Shown here one piece after another: positions 5,609 to 5,734 of a DNA stretch of 5,734 nt. Within the stretch, counting starts at the first letter, position 1. Each line of letters opens with the position of its first letter. The position numbers and the translations under genes are program-made. The notes below the pieces were generated by a model. That model worked only from the letters and a program-made list of their open reading frames with translations. It did not search any database and was not told where the DNA came from. The stretch is taken from NCBI GenBank assembly GCA_022615215.1, contig JAKEHD010000510.1, positions 1 to 5,734 on the forward strand, read 5' to 3'. Source of the stretch: Blastocatellia bacterium. GTDB lineage: Bacteria > Acidobacteriota > Blastocatellia > UBA7656.

Positions 5609-5611
5609 GCG

Positions 5612-5734
5612 CTTGTGAGGATGATAGTCAACTACCGCCCCCTAAAGGAGGCGGCTTGCGATGAGGGTAGCAACTGAGTCTTAGGACGTGGGGTTGACGC
5701 GGACTTTGAGAAGTGGGAGTCGAAAGACGAAATA
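5612..5734 (+). ncRNA. Putative HEARO / IscB omega RNA, cut by the window end
   Basis: This non-coding stretch has the look of the HEARO RNA, the scaffold (omega RNA) that lies directly upstream of iscB nuclease genes and guides IscB to DNA. Visible elements are an eight-pair hairpin with one mismatch and a TAAA loop (5635-5654), and CTACC (5632-5636) complementary to GGTAG (5666-5670) around it. Further on are a GTC-TTAG-GAC hairpin (5678-5687), a GACTTTGAGAAGT stem-loop (5702-5714), and a GTC-GAAA-GAC hairpin with a GNRA tetraloop (5719-5728). The segments GAGTCTTAGGACGTG and GGGAGTCGAAAGACGAAA match what I remember of this family. The nuclease gene would begin just past 5734, since the scaffold normally ends close to its start codon. 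The 5' boundary is uncertain. A TnpB-type or another structured RNA is the main alternative. Confidence 0.6.

Overview
The window looks like chromosomal DNA from a moderately GC-rich environmental bacterium. I lean towards Acidobacteriota, on the mix of gene families and a familiar type of intergenic GA/TC-rich inverted repeat. No rRNA or taxonomic marker is present, so this is an impression, not a demonstration. The two large membrane-protein genes share a marked preference for the ATA isoleucine codon, which suggests they belong to the same resident genome.

Layout from left to right: a leader with a good extended -10 promoter (76-104); a divergent sodium/calcium-exchanger-like membrane protein (193-1521); 28 bases later, a universal-stress protein (1550-2017), probably in the same operon; convergent to these, a CxxCxxCC (YkgJ-type) metal-binding protein on the minus strand (2046-2612); a stretch of about 480 bases with no convincing gene; a small membrane protein with a Cys cluster at each end (3089-3499); a hicB-hicA toxin-antitoxin pair with a consensus -10 box and an ATGA overlap (3630-4084); a YbhN/LPG-synthase-type polytopic membrane protein (4353-5399); and a non-coding right end.

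The right end is the most interesting part. Directly after the YbhN-type gene lies a nested repeat. A perfect 13-base direct repeat (5400-5412 and 5533-5545) flanks a perfect 9-base inverted repeat (5416-5424 and 5524-5532), which encloses a longer imperfect inverted repeat of the CACCAC...GTGGTG type (5439-5508). It looks like a small non-autonomous mobile element with a target duplication, or its remnant. From about 5572 to the window edge the sequence is highly structured, and from about 5612 it resembles the HEARO/omega RNA that precedes iscB nuclease genes in IS200/IS605-like elements. If so, an iscB gene should start just beyond base 5734. This is recognition from memory and is not verified.

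Functionally, the exchanger-like protein and the stress protein probably form an ion-homeostasis/stress unit. The hicBA pair is a self-contained accessory module. The other proteins have only family-level assignments. Apart from the putative omega RNA and the repeat element, nothing here clearly amounts to a new system.
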